A DNA stretch of 10,904 bases from Bacillota bacterium (GCA_023424865.1 JAFADM010000126.1:1-10904); one strand, 5' to 3'; shown: positions 1 to 7,120, counted from the first letter of the stretch. Notes: generated by a model not told the origin, from the letters alone. Numbers and translations are program-made.

Positions 1-12
1 TGCAAAAGCTGC

Positions 13-45
13 AAAAAAGGCCGGGAGCGCATCGCACCCGGCCTT
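13..45 (-). terminator. Strong stem-loop with T-tract on the minus strand
   Basis: A nine-pair stem (AAGGCCGGG at 17-25 with CCCGGCCTT at 37-45) continues past an A/A mismatch into three more pairs (27-29 with 33-35) closed by a CAT loop. Read on the minus strand the stem is followed by six T residues (13-18), the layout of a Rho-independent terminator. On the plus strand only two T residues, inside the stem, precede ATAAG, so termination in that direction is less likely. It may back up the abrB terminator or end an unseen minus-strand transcript. The stem is clear; the assignment is inference. Confidence 0.6.
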
Positions 46-202
46 ATAAGCATAGTCACTCTATCTTGTATGTAAATGTGTAAATCATTAAAACGATGGA
101 AGGCAGCGGAGTTCCTTTTGATGGCCCGATTGCCAATTAAAAGCTCGGGGGCATCGCCCCCCTCTCTTTAGCCAGATTCGCTTGCACAAATGGCTACCAA
201 TG
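46..202. other. Gene-free stretch with a G/C-rich short hairpin
   Basis: No open reading frame here has a plausible start and ribosome binding site. The visible structure is a perfect six-pair hairpin, GGGGGC (147-152) and GCCCCC (156-161), with a three-base ATC loop. It is flanked by TCTCTTTA on the plus strand and by GAGCTTTTAATT on the minus strand, so it could act as a weak terminator in either direction. Nothing else recognisable is seen. Confidence 0.4.
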
Positions 203-230
203 AAAAAGGCTGTTTCATTGAGAAACAGCC
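203..230 (-). terminator. Probable abrB terminator, possibly bidirectional
   Basis: A perfect nine-pair stem, GGCTGTTTC (208-216) and GAAACAGCC (222-230), encloses a five-base loop. On the minus strand it is followed by five T residues (203-207), about 75 bases past the abrB stop codon, which fits an intrinsic terminator for that gene. On the plus strand the stem is followed by ATGATTTTTTG, so it could also stop rightward transcription entering from outside the window. Confidence 0.75.
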
Positions 231-304
231 ATGATTTTTTGTTCGAGCCTTTGCGTTTTTTGCGACAGGCTAGTCCTGCCGTGGGACGCATCAATTCAGA
301 TGGC

Positions 305-547
305 TCACTCCTGCTTTAAAGCTTCCAAGCAGGAAGGACAAATGTTTTTGCCCTTGTAGACCTTGATATCCTTTGCATTATCGCAGAAAATACAAGCGGG
401 CTCATACTTTCTAAGGATAATGGTTGCTCCGTCAACATAAATCTCAAGAGCATCTTTTTCAGCAATATCAAGGGTTCTGCGGAGCTCTATAGGCAATACT
501 ACCCTACCAAGCTCATCAACTTTTCTAACTATACCAGTTGATTTCAT
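305..547 (-). CDS. abrB: AbrB-family transition-state regulator with C-terminal cysteine pairs
   Basis: This 80-residue protein is a DNA-binding regulator of the AbrB/SpoVT family. Residues 1-50 carry the swapped-hairpin AbrB domain with the hallmark stretches GIVRKVDELGRVVLP and RRTLDI, followed by LEIYVDG. The C-terminal part has Cys52-x2-Cys55 and Cys70-x2-Cys73, a zinc-ribbon-like tail common in clostridial AbrB proteins and absent from Bacillus subtilis AbrB (about 96 residues). The ATG at 547 is chosen because GGGGGGAG lies five bases upstream and the AbrB domain begins exactly there; 25 more in-frame codons upstream look like leader. In the family these proteins act as dimers or tetramers that repress stationary-phase and sporulation genes and often their own gene. 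The neighbouring spmAB genes are divergent, so the shared AT-rich gap may be a target, which is inference. Confidence 0.9.
   Translation of the reverse strand: MKSTGIVRKVDELGRVVLPIELRRTLDIAEKDALEIYVDGATIILRKYEPACIFCDNAKDIKVYKGKNICPSCLEALKQE
309..334. repeat. Inverted repeat at the 3' end of abrB
   Basis: TCCTGCTT (309-316) and AAGCAGGA (327-334) form a perfect eight-pair stem with a ten-base loop, inside the last codons of abrB. No T-tract follows on the minus strand, so it is not a terminator by itself. It may only protect the transcript end, or be a chance result of the codons used. Confidence 0.35.
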
Positions 548-646
548 CGAAACTCCCCCCAGTCTCTCTATAAATTTTTCTGTACCTTTGACAATGATAC
601 CATTAATTACAATCCTGGTCAATATGCACCGTACTATATTTTCGAT

Positions 647-694
647 ATTTGTTAATATTTACTTAATTATGAGAAAGTTAAAAATCTAACAAAT
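647..694. repeat. 8-base perfect inverted repeat around the presumed abrB promoter
   Basis: ATTTGTTA at 647-654 is the exact reverse complement of TAACAAAT at 687-694, with 32 bases between the arms. The location upstream of abrB and the AT-rich character fit an operator, possibly for AbrB itself, since AbrB proteins recognise flexible AT-rich DNA. In such AT-rich DNA an eight-base match may also be chance. Confidence 0.3.
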
Positions 695-772
695 GGAAGG
701 ACCCGGCAGGCCGAAGTGCTGTTAAATAAAGACTTTCGCTTCTGTTATATCAAAGTCGTCCACAGAAAAAAA

Positions 773-805
773 GCATAAATGGGCAAAGGGCTAATACCAT
801 ATAAC
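773..805 (+). promoter_or_regulatory. Weak candidate sporulation promoter for spmA
   Basis: GCATAAA (773-779) resembles the -35 element of the sporulation sigma factors E and G, and CATATAAC (798-805) matches six of eight positions of the sigma-E -10 consensus. The gap of 18 bases is longer than is usual for sigma E, so the match is imperfect. In Bacillus subtilis spmAB is transcribed by sigma E in the mother cell, which makes a promoter of this kind expected here. Confidence 0.22.
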
Positions 806-868
806 AAGGAAACTGTAAAGTGCCCGGGTATGGGATTCTAAGCCTGGGCCGAGAAGGAATTGCACGCC

Positions 869-1468
869 ATGCTTAATGTCATTTGGGTGATTTTGCTGTT
901 TGCTGCCATTGTAACCGGCCTTCTCACAGGGAGAATGAAAGAGATATCCGAGGCCCTTCTTTCAAGCAGCACCAATGCCGTCGAACTTTCCATTACCATG
1001 CTTGGGGCCATGTGCCTGTGGTCGGGCTTAATGAAGGTGGCTGAGCGGTCGGGCCTGGTGAACAGGCTGGCGGTGCTTTTAAGAGGTGTGTTTAAGCTCC
1101 TCTTTCCGGGAATACCCAAGGATCACCCCGCCAACGGCGCCATAGCCATGAGCTTAACCGCCGACTTTCTGGGGCTTGGCAATGCTTCAACCCCTCTGGG
1201 GATTCTGGCCATGAAGGAGCTGTCCAAAATAAATGGAGAAAGGGAAACCGCCAGCAATGCCATGGTTATGTTTGCGGTAATTAACGCTGCCTGTATCCAG
1301 CTTATCCCGGCCACCGTTCTTATTCTGCGCCAGCAGCAGGGGTCACTGGATCCTGCCTCCGTAATGCTTCCGGTTTGGCTTGCCTCTGCGGTTTCCATGG
1401 CTTCGGGGCTTGTATCGGCCAAAATACTGGAAAAATTCTATTTGGGAAAGGGACGGAGCCTTAGATGA
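869..1468 (+). CDS. spmA: Spore maturation protein A
   Basis: This 199-residue membrane protein matches SpmA (196 residues in Bacillus subtilis). It has a hydrophobic N-terminus (residues 2-20), a second hydrophobic stretch around 38-54, the conserved block FLGLGNASTPLG (100-111), and a hydrophobic C-terminal half with a KGRSLR basic end. The family carries the nucleoside-recognition Gate domain, although nucleoside transport is not shown for SpmA. With SpmB it is needed for spore core dehydration and heat resistance in Bacillus and Clostridium perfringens. The ATG at 869 is preferred to the in-frame TTG at 860: GAGAAGGA (851-858) leaves ten bases before ATG but only one before TTG, and known SpmA proteins begin at this position. 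The stop overlaps the spmB start by four bases (ATGA), indicating translational coupling. Confidence 0.93.
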   Translation: MLNVIWVILLFAAIVTGLLTGRMKEISEALLSSSTNAVELSITMLGAMCLWSGLMKVAERSGLVNRLAVLLRGVFKLLFPGIPKDHPANGAIAMSLTADFLGLGNASTPLGILAMKELSKINGERETASNAMVMFAVINAACIQLIPATVLILRQQQGSLDPASVMLPVWLASAVSMASGLVSAKILEKFYLGKGRSLR

Positions 1469-1983
1469 CTGAATTTTTATCCAACCTGGCCATTCCGGCT
1501 GTATTGCTTATTATTGTCCTGTTCGGCTTCCTGAAGGGGCTTCCTGTCTTTGATGATTTTGTAGAAGGAGCCAAGGAGGGAGCCAAAACCGCCTTCGATA
1601 TCCTGCCCGTTATGGTGGGGATTCTGGCGGCAGTTTCCATGCTTAATGCATCAGGGCTTATTGACATACTGACCAATCTCATCAGTAAACCGGCAGCTTT
1701 TTTAGGCATACCCGAGGAGCTTTTGCCGGTGATGCTTTTAAGGCCTTTTTCCGGGAGTGCTTCTCTGGCCCTTTTTACCGAACAAATCAAACAGGTGGGG
1801 GCCGATTCCTACCTGGGCCGTGTTCTTTCAACCATAATGGGTTCCAGTGAGACGGTCCTTTATACCCTGGCCGTGTATTTTGGGGCAACCAAGGCCAAGG
1901 ACACCCGTCACGCCGTTGCCGCTTCACTCATATCCACTTATGCAGGAATGATTGCAGCTATTTATTTGTGCAGAATTTTCTAA
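1465..1983 (+). CDS. spmB: Spore maturation protein B
   Basis: This 172-residue membrane protein matches SpmB (about 178 residues in Bacillus subtilis). Hydrophobic segments lie at about 8-25, 46-66 and 152-168. The conserved blocks LLRPFSGSAS (91-100) and IMGSSETVLYTLAVYFG (124-140) are typical of the nucleoside-recognition Gate domain shared with SpmA. It is expected to act together with SpmA in the mother-cell membranes around the forespore during core dehydration. The ATG overlaps the spmA stop by four bases, and no separate strong ribosome binding site is seen, so translation probably depends on that of spmA. No convincing terminator follows in the 118 bases before the transporter operon. 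Confidence 0.93.
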   Translation: MTEFLSNLAIPAVLLIIVLFGFLKGLPVFDDFVEGAKEGAKTAFDILPVMVGILAAVSMLNASGLIDILTNLISKPAAFLGIPEELLPVMLLRPFSGSASLALFTEQIKQVGADSYLGRVLSTIMGSSETVLYTLAVYFGATKAKDTRHAVAASLISTYAGMIAAIYLCRIF

Positions 1984-2015
1984 GATCTTTCCAGGACTTG
2001 CTATACTTGTCCATT

Positions 2016-2044
2016 TTCACCTTTCCCGGGTTTTCTAATATTAT
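2016..2044 (+). promoter_or_regulatory. Candidate promoter of the NitT-like transporter operon
   Basis: TTCACC (2016-2021, four of six matches to the -35 consensus) is separated by 17 bases from TATTAT (2039-2044, five of six matches to the -10 consensus). It lies 58 bases before the ATPase start codon. This is a vegetative sigma-A type candidate recognised by eye only. Confidence 0.35.
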
Positions 2045-2058
2045 GTATCAACAACGAA

Positions 2059-2085
2059 AACACCGTCCCAGTCAAGGCCGGTGTT
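2059..2085 (+). promoter_or_regulatory. Stem-loop in the transporter leader
   Basis: AACACCG (2059-2065) and CGGTGTT (2079-2085) form a perfect seven-pair stem with a 13-base loop, five bases before the GGGGAGG ribosome binding site (2090-2096). There is no T-tract, so it is not a terminator of spmB. It would sit at the start of the transporter transcript if the promoter at 2016-2044 is right. It does not match a TPP or other riboswitch I recognise. Confidence 0.35.
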
Positions 2086-2101
2086 ATCCGGGGAGGCTTC
2101 T

Positions 2102-2875
2102 ATGTCCAATGCCCTTGTTCAGGTGAGTCATGTCGGTATGAAATATCAATCTCCCAATGGCGAAATCGAAGCCATCAGGGATGTGTCCTTCAGCGTCGAA
2201 AAAGGTGAATATGTCAGTATCGTGGGAGCCAGCGGCTGCGGCAAATCCACGCTTCTTTCCATTATATCCGGGCTTCTAAAGGCAACCGGAGGCAGTATTC
2301 TTCTGGATGGCGAGGAAATCAGCGGGGCCTCTGAGAAAATCGGCTATATGCTCCAGAAGGACCATTTGTTCGATTGGAGAACCATTTATCAGAATGTGGT
2401 GCTGGGACTGGAGATCCGGGGAAGGCTCAACAAGGAAAACCGGGACTATGTTCTTCACCTTCTGGACACCTACGGCCTTATAGATTTTAAAGATAAATAC
2501 CCCGCGCAGTTGTCAGGGGGCATGCGCCAGCGGGCCGCGCTCATTCGAACCCTTGCCGTCAAGCCGGATATTCTGCTTTTAGACGAGGCCTTTTCCGCCT
2601 TGGATTATCAGACCAGGCTGGCGGTAACGGAGGATATTTACGCCATAATCAAAAATGAAGATAAAACGGCCATTATGGTAACCCATGACATTGCGGAAAG
2701 CATCAGCATGTCCGATCGGGTAATCGTACTCACCCGCAGGCCTGCGGAGGTGGGAAGCATACATACCATAACCTTCGGATTTGAAAAGCGAACGCCTCTG
2801 ACCTGCCGGGAAGCCGGGGAATTTCCCGAATACTTCAACCGAATTTGGAAGGAGCTGGATGTACATGTTTCGTAA
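2102..2875 (+). CDS. ABC transporter ATPase, NitT/TauT (SsuB/ThiZ-like) family
   Basis: This 257-residue protein is the cytoplasmic ATPase of a three-gene importer. All motifs are intact: Walker A GASGCGKST (42-50), Q-loop glutamine at 85 within MLQKD, signature LSGGMRQR (137-144), Walker B ILLLDE (157-162), D-loop SALD (165-168) and H-loop histidine 195. The Q-loop is followed by HLFDWRTIYQNV, where SsuB and TauB have a similar LLPWRTVLENV-type sequence. This supports the nitrate/sulfonate/taurine/pyrimidine uptake family. The ATG at 2102 follows GGGGAGG (2090-2096) at a spacing of five; an in-frame GTG at 2081 is less likely. Its end overlaps the permease start by 17 bases, indicating one operon. 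The substrate cannot be read from an ATPase. Confidence 0.92.
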   Translation: MSNALVQVSHVGMKYQSPNGEIEAIRDVSFSVEKGEYVSIVGASGCGKSTLLSIISGLLKATGGSILLDGEEISGASEKIGYMLQKDHLFDWRTIYQNVVLGLEIRGRLNKENRDYVLHLLDTYGLIDFKDKYPAQLSGGMRQRAALIRTLAVKPDILLLDEAFSALDYQTRLAVTEDIYAIIKNEDKTAIMVTHDIAESISMSDRVIVLTRRPAEVGSIHTITFGFEKRTPLTCREAGEFPEYFNRIWKELDVHVS

Positions 2876-3701
2876 GAAGGAAGAGGGCCTGTCTGTTGAA
2901 CGGCTGGCATATTTAAAGAAGGTAAGAAACAGAAAAATGGCTACCCTTTTAGTCCAACTGGTTATTTTGGTGGTGTTTTTTGCCGTATGGGAACTGGCGG
3001 CAAGGTTTAAGCTTATTGACTCCTTTATTACAAGCCAGCCCAGCCGGATGCTGAAAACCCTTAGCAATTTGTATGAGGGCGGAGAGCTTTTTAAACACAT
3101 TGGCGTTACTCTAGGGGAGACCGTGGCAGGCTTTGTTATGGGAACACTTTTAGGGACTTTCATTGCCATACTTCTCTGGTGGTCGGAATTTTCGGCCCGG
3201 GTGCTTGAGCCCTATCTCGTGGTTTTAAACAGCCTTCCCAAAATAGCGCTGGGGCCTATATTCATTATCTGGATCGGTCCCGGACCCGGTGCCATTATCG
3301 TTATGGCCCTGGCCATTTCTCTTATCGTCACCATTTTGGAGGTTCTAAACGGCTTCATCCATGTGGACAAGGAAAAAATTAAGCTGGTTCAAACCTTTGG
3401 TGCGGGGCGGTTCCAGGTTTTCTCCAAGGTGGTGCTGCCGTCCAATATTCCCTCCATCATCAATGCCCTTAAAATTAATGTAGGCCTTTCCTGGGTGGGT
3501 GTTATCGTAGGCGAATTTCTGGTGTCCCGTGCGGGGCTTGGCTATCTCATCGTTTATGGCGGCCAGGTCTTCCAGCTGGATCTGGTTATGACCAGCGTCA
3601 TTATCCTTGCCGTGGCGGCCGCCCTTATGTATCAGGGCGTGGTTGGGATGGAAAAATGGCTTATCCGCCAGGGCCGGCTTGTAAAGGATATTACGGACTA
3701 A
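2859..3701 (+). CDS. ABC transporter permease, NitT/TauT (SsuC/ThiX-like) family
   Basis: This 280-residue protein is the membrane component of the importer. Hydrophobic helices are visible at about 28-47, 84-107, 117-140, 144-166, 205-222 and 243-262, the six-helix pattern of the family. The stretch LNSLPKIALGPIFIIWIG (123-140) is a hallmark of SsuC/TauC-type permeases. The EAA-type loop that contacts the ATPase lies at about 170-197 and ends in LPSNIP. The ATG at 2859 is four bases after AAGGAG (2849-2854); a second ATG at 2865 is an equally possible start, ten bases after that site. The gene overlaps the ATPase gene by 17 bases and precedes the lipoprotein gene by 76 bases. One permease gene suggests a homodimeric channel. 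Confidence 0.92.
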   Translation: MYMFRKKEEGLSVERLAYLKKVRNRKMATLLVQLVILVVFFAVWELAARFKLIDSFITSQPSRMLKTLSNLYEGGELFKHIGVTLGETVAGFVMGTLLGTFIAILLWWSEFSARVLEPYLVVLNSLPKIALGPIFIIWIGPGPGAIIVMALAISLIVTILEVLNGFIHVDKEKIKLVQTFGAGRFQVFSKVVLPSNIPSIINALKINVGLSWVGVIVGEFLVSRAGLGYLIVYGGQVFQLDLVMTSVIILAVAAALMYQGVVGMEKWLIRQGRLVKDITD

Positions 3702-3777
3702 ATAAAAGAAGAATGATTGCACATTGTTAAAAATTCCCTTTGTTTTAATGAATTTTTATAGAGGAGCGTGCAGAACG

Positions 3778-4773
3778 ATGAAAAAGATTGGACTTATTCT
3801 TTTGGCGGTACTTATGATGATACCTTTGGCAGCAGGCTGCGGCAAAACGAGTAATGTTAAGGTTACGTTGAGCGAAGTGACACATTCGGTGTTCTATGCA
3901 CCCCAGTATGTGGCTATAAGCCAGGGCTTTTTCCAGGAGGAGGGCATTGATCTGGAGCTTTCCAACGGACAGGGCGCAGACAAGGTAATGACTGCGGTCG
4001 TGTCCGGTCAGGTGGATATCGGCTTTTCAGGCCCGGAGGCCAGCATCTATGTTTACAATGAGGGCAAGGAGGATTTTGCCCAGGTATTTGCCCAGCTTAC
4101 CAAAAGGGACGGCTCCTTCCTGGTAGGCCGTGTTGACGAGCCGGATTTCAAATGGGAAAACGTTAGGGGCAAGTACATCATCGGCGGACGAAAGGGCGGA
4201 GTGCCCCTTATGACCCTGGAATACATCCTTAAAAACCACGGCCTCACACCCAATACCGATGTGACTGTGGATACCAGCGTCCAGTTTGCCGTTATGGCCG
4301 GCGCCTTTACCGGTGGTACGGGGGATTATGTCACCCTCTTTGAGCCCACGGCTTCCATGCTTGAAAAGGAAGGTAAGGGTGTGGTTCTGGCCTCCTTAGG
4401 TGAGGAAAGCGGTGAGATTCCCTATACGGCTTATTTTGCAAAAAAGAGCTATATCGAGAAGAACAAGGACATTATCCAGAAATTCACCAATGCCATTTAT
4501 AAGGGACAGAAATGGGTGGATAGCCATTCCGCAGAGGAAATAGCCAAAGCCATTCAGTCCTCCTTCCCGGATACGGAGCTTGATATTCTTACCACTGTGG
4601 CTCAGCGTTACAAGGATATTGATGCCTGGAGCAAGGACCCCATCATGAAGGAAGAGGCCTTAAACCTCCTTCAGGAAGTTATGAAAAAGGCCGGAGAGCT
4701 TAAGGAAGCCGCTTCCTACAGTGATTTGGTCACGGTTGAATTTGCTCAGAAGGCTGTGGATACCATTAAGTAA
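3778..4773 (+). CDS. NMT1/THI5-like substrate-binding lipoprotein of unknown substrate
   Basis: This 331-residue protein is the extracellular binding component of the importer. The N-terminus is a lipoprotein signal: two lysines, a hydrophobic core, and lipobox LAAGC with Cys21 as the lipidation site. The mature part starts with VTLSEVTHSVFYAPQYVA and GFFQEEGIDLEL. It continues with a block around DKVMTAVVSGQVDIGFSGPEA, the pattern of the NMT1/THI5 and SsuA-like type II periplasmic binding fold. Such proteins bind small molecules such as sulfonates, nitrate or the thiamine precursor HMP; none can be chosen here. The ATG at 3778 is selected because the signal peptide begins there, though GAGGAG (3761-3766) is eleven bases away, a rather long spacing. 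The gene runs towards the leftward araC-type gene, whose stop is only 22 bases further on. Confidence 0.88.
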   Translation: MKKIGLILLAVLMMIPLAAGCGKTSNVKVTLSEVTHSVFYAPQYVAISQGFFQEEGIDLELSNGQGADKVMTAVVSGQVDIGFSGPEASIYVYNEGKEDFAQVFAQLTKRDGSFLVGRVDEPDFKWENVRGKYIIGGRKGGVPLMTLEYILKNHGLTPNTDVTVDTSVQFAVMAGAFTGGTGDYVTLFEPTASMLEKEGKGVVLASLGEESGEIPYTAYFAKKSYIEKNKDIIQKFTNAIYKGQKWVDSHSAEEIAKAIQSSFPDTELDILTTVAQRYKDIDAWSKDPIMKEEALNLLQEVMKKAGELKEAASYSDLVTVEFAQKAVDTIK

Positions 4774-4795
4774 CAAGCGGCAGCAGCATTGCAAT

Positions 4796-7120
4796 TTAGT
4801 CTCTGGCGGATGAGGTGTCATCCAGAGACTTGTATTCCGAAGGCGCTACTCCTACATTTCGCTTAAAGGCACGGCGGAAGGACTCCACACTGTTATAGCC
4901 CGTCAAACGGGATATTTCCGAAACGGTGTGCGTTCCGTCCTTTAGGAGGGAGAGCGCCTTTTTTATGCGCAGATTTTCAAGGTAGGCAGCAAAGGTTTCA
5001 TGGGTATGCTGCTTGAATATCTTGGATAAATGGGCCTCCGAGATGTAAAAGCGATCCACAACCGCCGCTATGCCAAGGGATGGGTCGGAGTAATGCTCCT
5101 CCAGGTATTTTATGATGGATATTACAATAGAACTGTTTTTAGACTCCTTTTTCTCCTGGAACGTATCGGTTATGGTAAGGCACAGGCTCTCCAGCGCGAA
5201 GAAGGCGGTAAGAAGGTCCGTTTCGCCGAAACGGGCTTTCAGAACGTCCTCCCGGAGGGAATGGTCGTCGGAGAAATCCAGAGCCTCAATGAGAATGCTC
5301 TTTATACCGTAAAACAAAAGCTCCGCCGTATCGGTGTTAAGGCTCTCCTCCGTCAAATTGGCATTGATGATCTCATTGAAAACCTGCTGGGAGCCGTCCC
5401 GGCTGCCGGATTTTATCATGTTTAAGAGACGTTGATGATCGTTAACTGAAAACTTGCCGTAATTGACCTTCTGCCGGATGGTCTCGTAGAGAATGGGCCT
5501 GCCGTATTCAAAAAGCTTGCTGTACTCCGCCGCAAAATGGGCCTCCTTGTTGCATTTGTAAAGGGCCAGAATATCGTTGCAGATAGCACTCACCCCAATA
5601 CTCAGCCGGGTACCGGATATTTTGCCGGAACGGTTAAGATCCTTGATTCCCGCCTCGGCAAGCTCAATGGTACTTTTAACTGCCCCGTGGATATCCTCCT
5701 GCTCCGAGGCCGGATGGCAGACAAGCACAAAAATGCCGTTGCTTTCAACCTGGGTATGGTATTGGATTGTGCTTCCCGACGCCTTGGACAAAGCCTGGTT
5801 CACCGCTTCGGCATAAATGAACACCAGGGAGTCCGCCGACTCCGTTTCCTTCTGATAATTATTTCGAAGGTCAAACTGGATGCCGATAAAGGAGCAGTCA
5901 CGGATGGAGGGATCAATTTGAGGCCACATGGCGTCGATAAGAAGGGGATCCCAGGGCTTGCTCTCCAAAAGCAGCTTAAAAAAAGCGCTCCGGGTTATTT
6001 TTTTCTGATCCTTGTTTTGTTGAGCCAGGGTGGAATTGTTGGCGATAAGCTTTTCTACCACCTGCTCAATAAGACCGTATTGACCGGCTGGTTTTTTATC
6101 GGTTTCAGTGGTGTCCATAAAGCGTTCCAAAAGCTTGAACAGCTTATGGAAGGGCTTGGCGTTCCTAAAGGAAAAGAAAAGTGCAGCCACAATTCCGAAA
6201 AAAGCGGTGAGTACAAGGTAGAGGGTTAATATGCGCTTGACATAAAAGGTTTTAGCCAGAAGCTTCTGTGTTGGATAGACTGACACATACTTCCAATTAT
6301 AGGTGGAGGAGGTCAGGTAGGTGACACGCCATTTTTCCCCCTTGATTTCCACCTCGTAGGAGCCCTTGCTGTCATTAAGTCCCTTGAGTATGTCCGGTGA
6401 TATTTCAGGATAGCCCTGGGTGGATACAATAATGGAATTGTTCTGGTCCAGAAGAAGATTGTAGCCTCCGGGAATGGAGGTGTTAAAGGAAAGCATTTTC
6501 CTTAAATTGCTTTCGTCAAAGACAATTCCGATATTGCCGTAATAAGACACCTTGGCCCCCTCCGGCAGGGTTTTTATGAACATGAGGGTATTCTGGCTGA
6601 TTTTGTCGTCATTAACCTTGACCTTTTGTATTTCACCGAAATGAAAGGAAAAGAGGCTGCTTTTTAGAAAATCATCCGAGTTATTGATCCGGATGCTGTT
6701 GGTGCCATCCCCATACTTGTGCATTTTGGATGTGGAGATAACGGTGTTTTGATTGCGGTCGCTGATATATATTTGAGAAACATACTGATTGGTCGCCAGA
6801 TGTTTTTCCAATAAATTTATAATATCCCATACCTTGTAATAGGATTGGGTTCCCATTGAGGAGCTGTAAAGATAATCAATAATGGCGTTTTCCGTGCCGA
6901 TTTGCATGGCGGTGTTCCGGATTTCATAAACGCGAAGCTCCAGGGACTCCTCCGCCTGCTTAAGCATGGAATGCTGATCGGTGATGGCATTTAAAGTAAC
7001 CGTTTCTATAACGGCATAATAGACATAGGTGAAAAAACCCAGCGGGATAATTAAAATAAAAAGATAGGGCAGTAAAAAAGTGTTAATGGATCCGGGTTTT
7101 CTCGTCTTGCGTCCTTTCAT
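4796..7120 (-). CDS. Membrane-anchored AraC-family regulator (YesS/YtdP-like)
   Basis: This 774-residue protein is a one-component membrane regulator. The order is: short basic N-terminus; TM1 at about 15-39; an extracytoplasmic sensor region (about 40-295, probably a double-Cache fold); TM2 at about 296-318; a HAMP-like or linker segment; a cytoplasmic middle region with LSIGVSAI (506-513), resembling a degenerate GGDEF-like fold; and two AraC helix-turn-helix motifs (about 681-706 and 732-763) with the signature GYNSVESFRRAFKRNVGVAPSEY. Bacillus subtilis YesS and YtdP have similar length and layout and sit beside Lpl-type sugar transporters. The divergent lplB/lplC/lplA-like operon is therefore the likely target, by inference. 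The ATG at 7120 is chosen because the basic/TM1 start begins there; only a weak GAGTGG (7125-7130) precedes it, and the in-frame extension to TTG at 7228 looks non-coding. Confidence 0.88.
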   Translation of the reverse strand: MKGRKTRKPGSINTFLLPYLFILIIPLGFFTYVYYAVIETVTLNAITDQHSMLKQAEESLELRVYEIRNTAMQIGTENAIIDYLYSSSMGTQSYYKVWDIINLLEKHLATNQYVSQIYISDRNQNTVISTSKMHKYGDGTNSIRINNSDDFLKSSLFSFHFGEIQKVKVNDDKISQNTLMFIKTLPEGAKVSYYGNIGIVFDESNLRKMLSFNTSIPGGYNLLLDQNNSIIVSTQGYPEISPDILKGLNDSKGSYEVEIKGEKWRVTYLTSSTYNWKYVSVYPTQKLLAKTFYVKRILTLYLVLTAFFGIVAALFFSFRNAKPFHKLFKLLERFMDTTETDKKPAGQYGLIEQVVEKLIANNSTLAQQNKDQKKITRSAFFKLLLESKPWDPLLIDAMWPQIDPSIRDCSFIGIQFDLRNNYQKETESADSLVFIYAEAVNQALSKASGSTIQYHTQVESNGIFVLVCHPASEQEDIHGAVKSTIELAEAGIKDLNRSGKISGTRLSIGVSAICNDILALYKCNKEAHFAAEYSKLFEYGRPILYETIRQKVNYGKFSVNDHQRLLNMIKSGSRDGSQQVFNEIINANLTEESLNTDTAELLFYGIKSILIEALDFSDDHSLREDVLKARFGETDLLTAFFALESLCLTITDTFQEKKESKNSSIVISIIKYLEEHYSDPSLGIAAVVDRFYISEAHLSKIFKQHTHETFAAYLENLRIKKALSLLKDGTHTVSEISRLTGYNSVESFRRAFKRNVGVAPSEYKSLDDTSSARD
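4799..4829. terminator. Hairpin in the convergent gene ends
   Basis: GTCTCT (4799-4804) pairs with AGAGAC (4824-4829), then after a three-base bulge GGATGA (4808-4813) pairs with TCATCC (4818-4823) around a GGTG loop. On the plus strand the stem is followed by TTGTATT, a weak T-rich tail 26 bases past the transporter stop codon. On the minus strand it directly precedes the araC-type stop codon TAA and is followed by AATTGC, with no T-tract. It is best read as the terminator of the transporter operon lying inside the last codons of the regulator gene. Confidence 0.5.

Larger units (their letters stand above)
548..868. promoter_or_regulatory. Divergent abrB/spmA control region
   Basis: This 321-base gap has no supported gene. 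Its left part (about 600-694) is strongly AT-rich and should contain the abrB promoter; a weak candidate on the minus strand is TTGTTA (687-692) and CATAAT (666-671), but the spacing of 15 is short. A perfect inverted repeat, ATTTGTTA (647-654) and TAACAAAT (687-694), brackets this region. The right part holds a weak sporulation-type promoter candidate for spmA (773-805) and a seven-pair stem with one G-U pair (822-828 with 843-849) just before the spmA ribosome binding site. Confidence 0.45.

Noticed and set aside
88..294. 68-codon minus-strand frame left of abrB
   Set aside because: It runs through the abrB terminator stem, lacks a ribosome binding site and has no recognisable composition or motif.
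860..868. TTG at 860 as the start of spmA
   Set aside because: The ribosome binding site would be only one base away, and known SpmA proteins align from the ATG at 869.
1984..2101. TPP riboswitch before the NMT1/THI5-like operon
   Set aside because: The conserved CTGAGA-type and other thi-box sequences are not present in the 118 bases.
2579..3169. 196-codon minus-strand frame across the ATPase/permease junction
   Set aside because: It is antisense to two well-supported genes and has no family features.
5537..6229. 230-codon plus-strand frame inside the regulator gene
   Set aside because: It is antisense to the intact AraC-type gene and shows no coherent domain.
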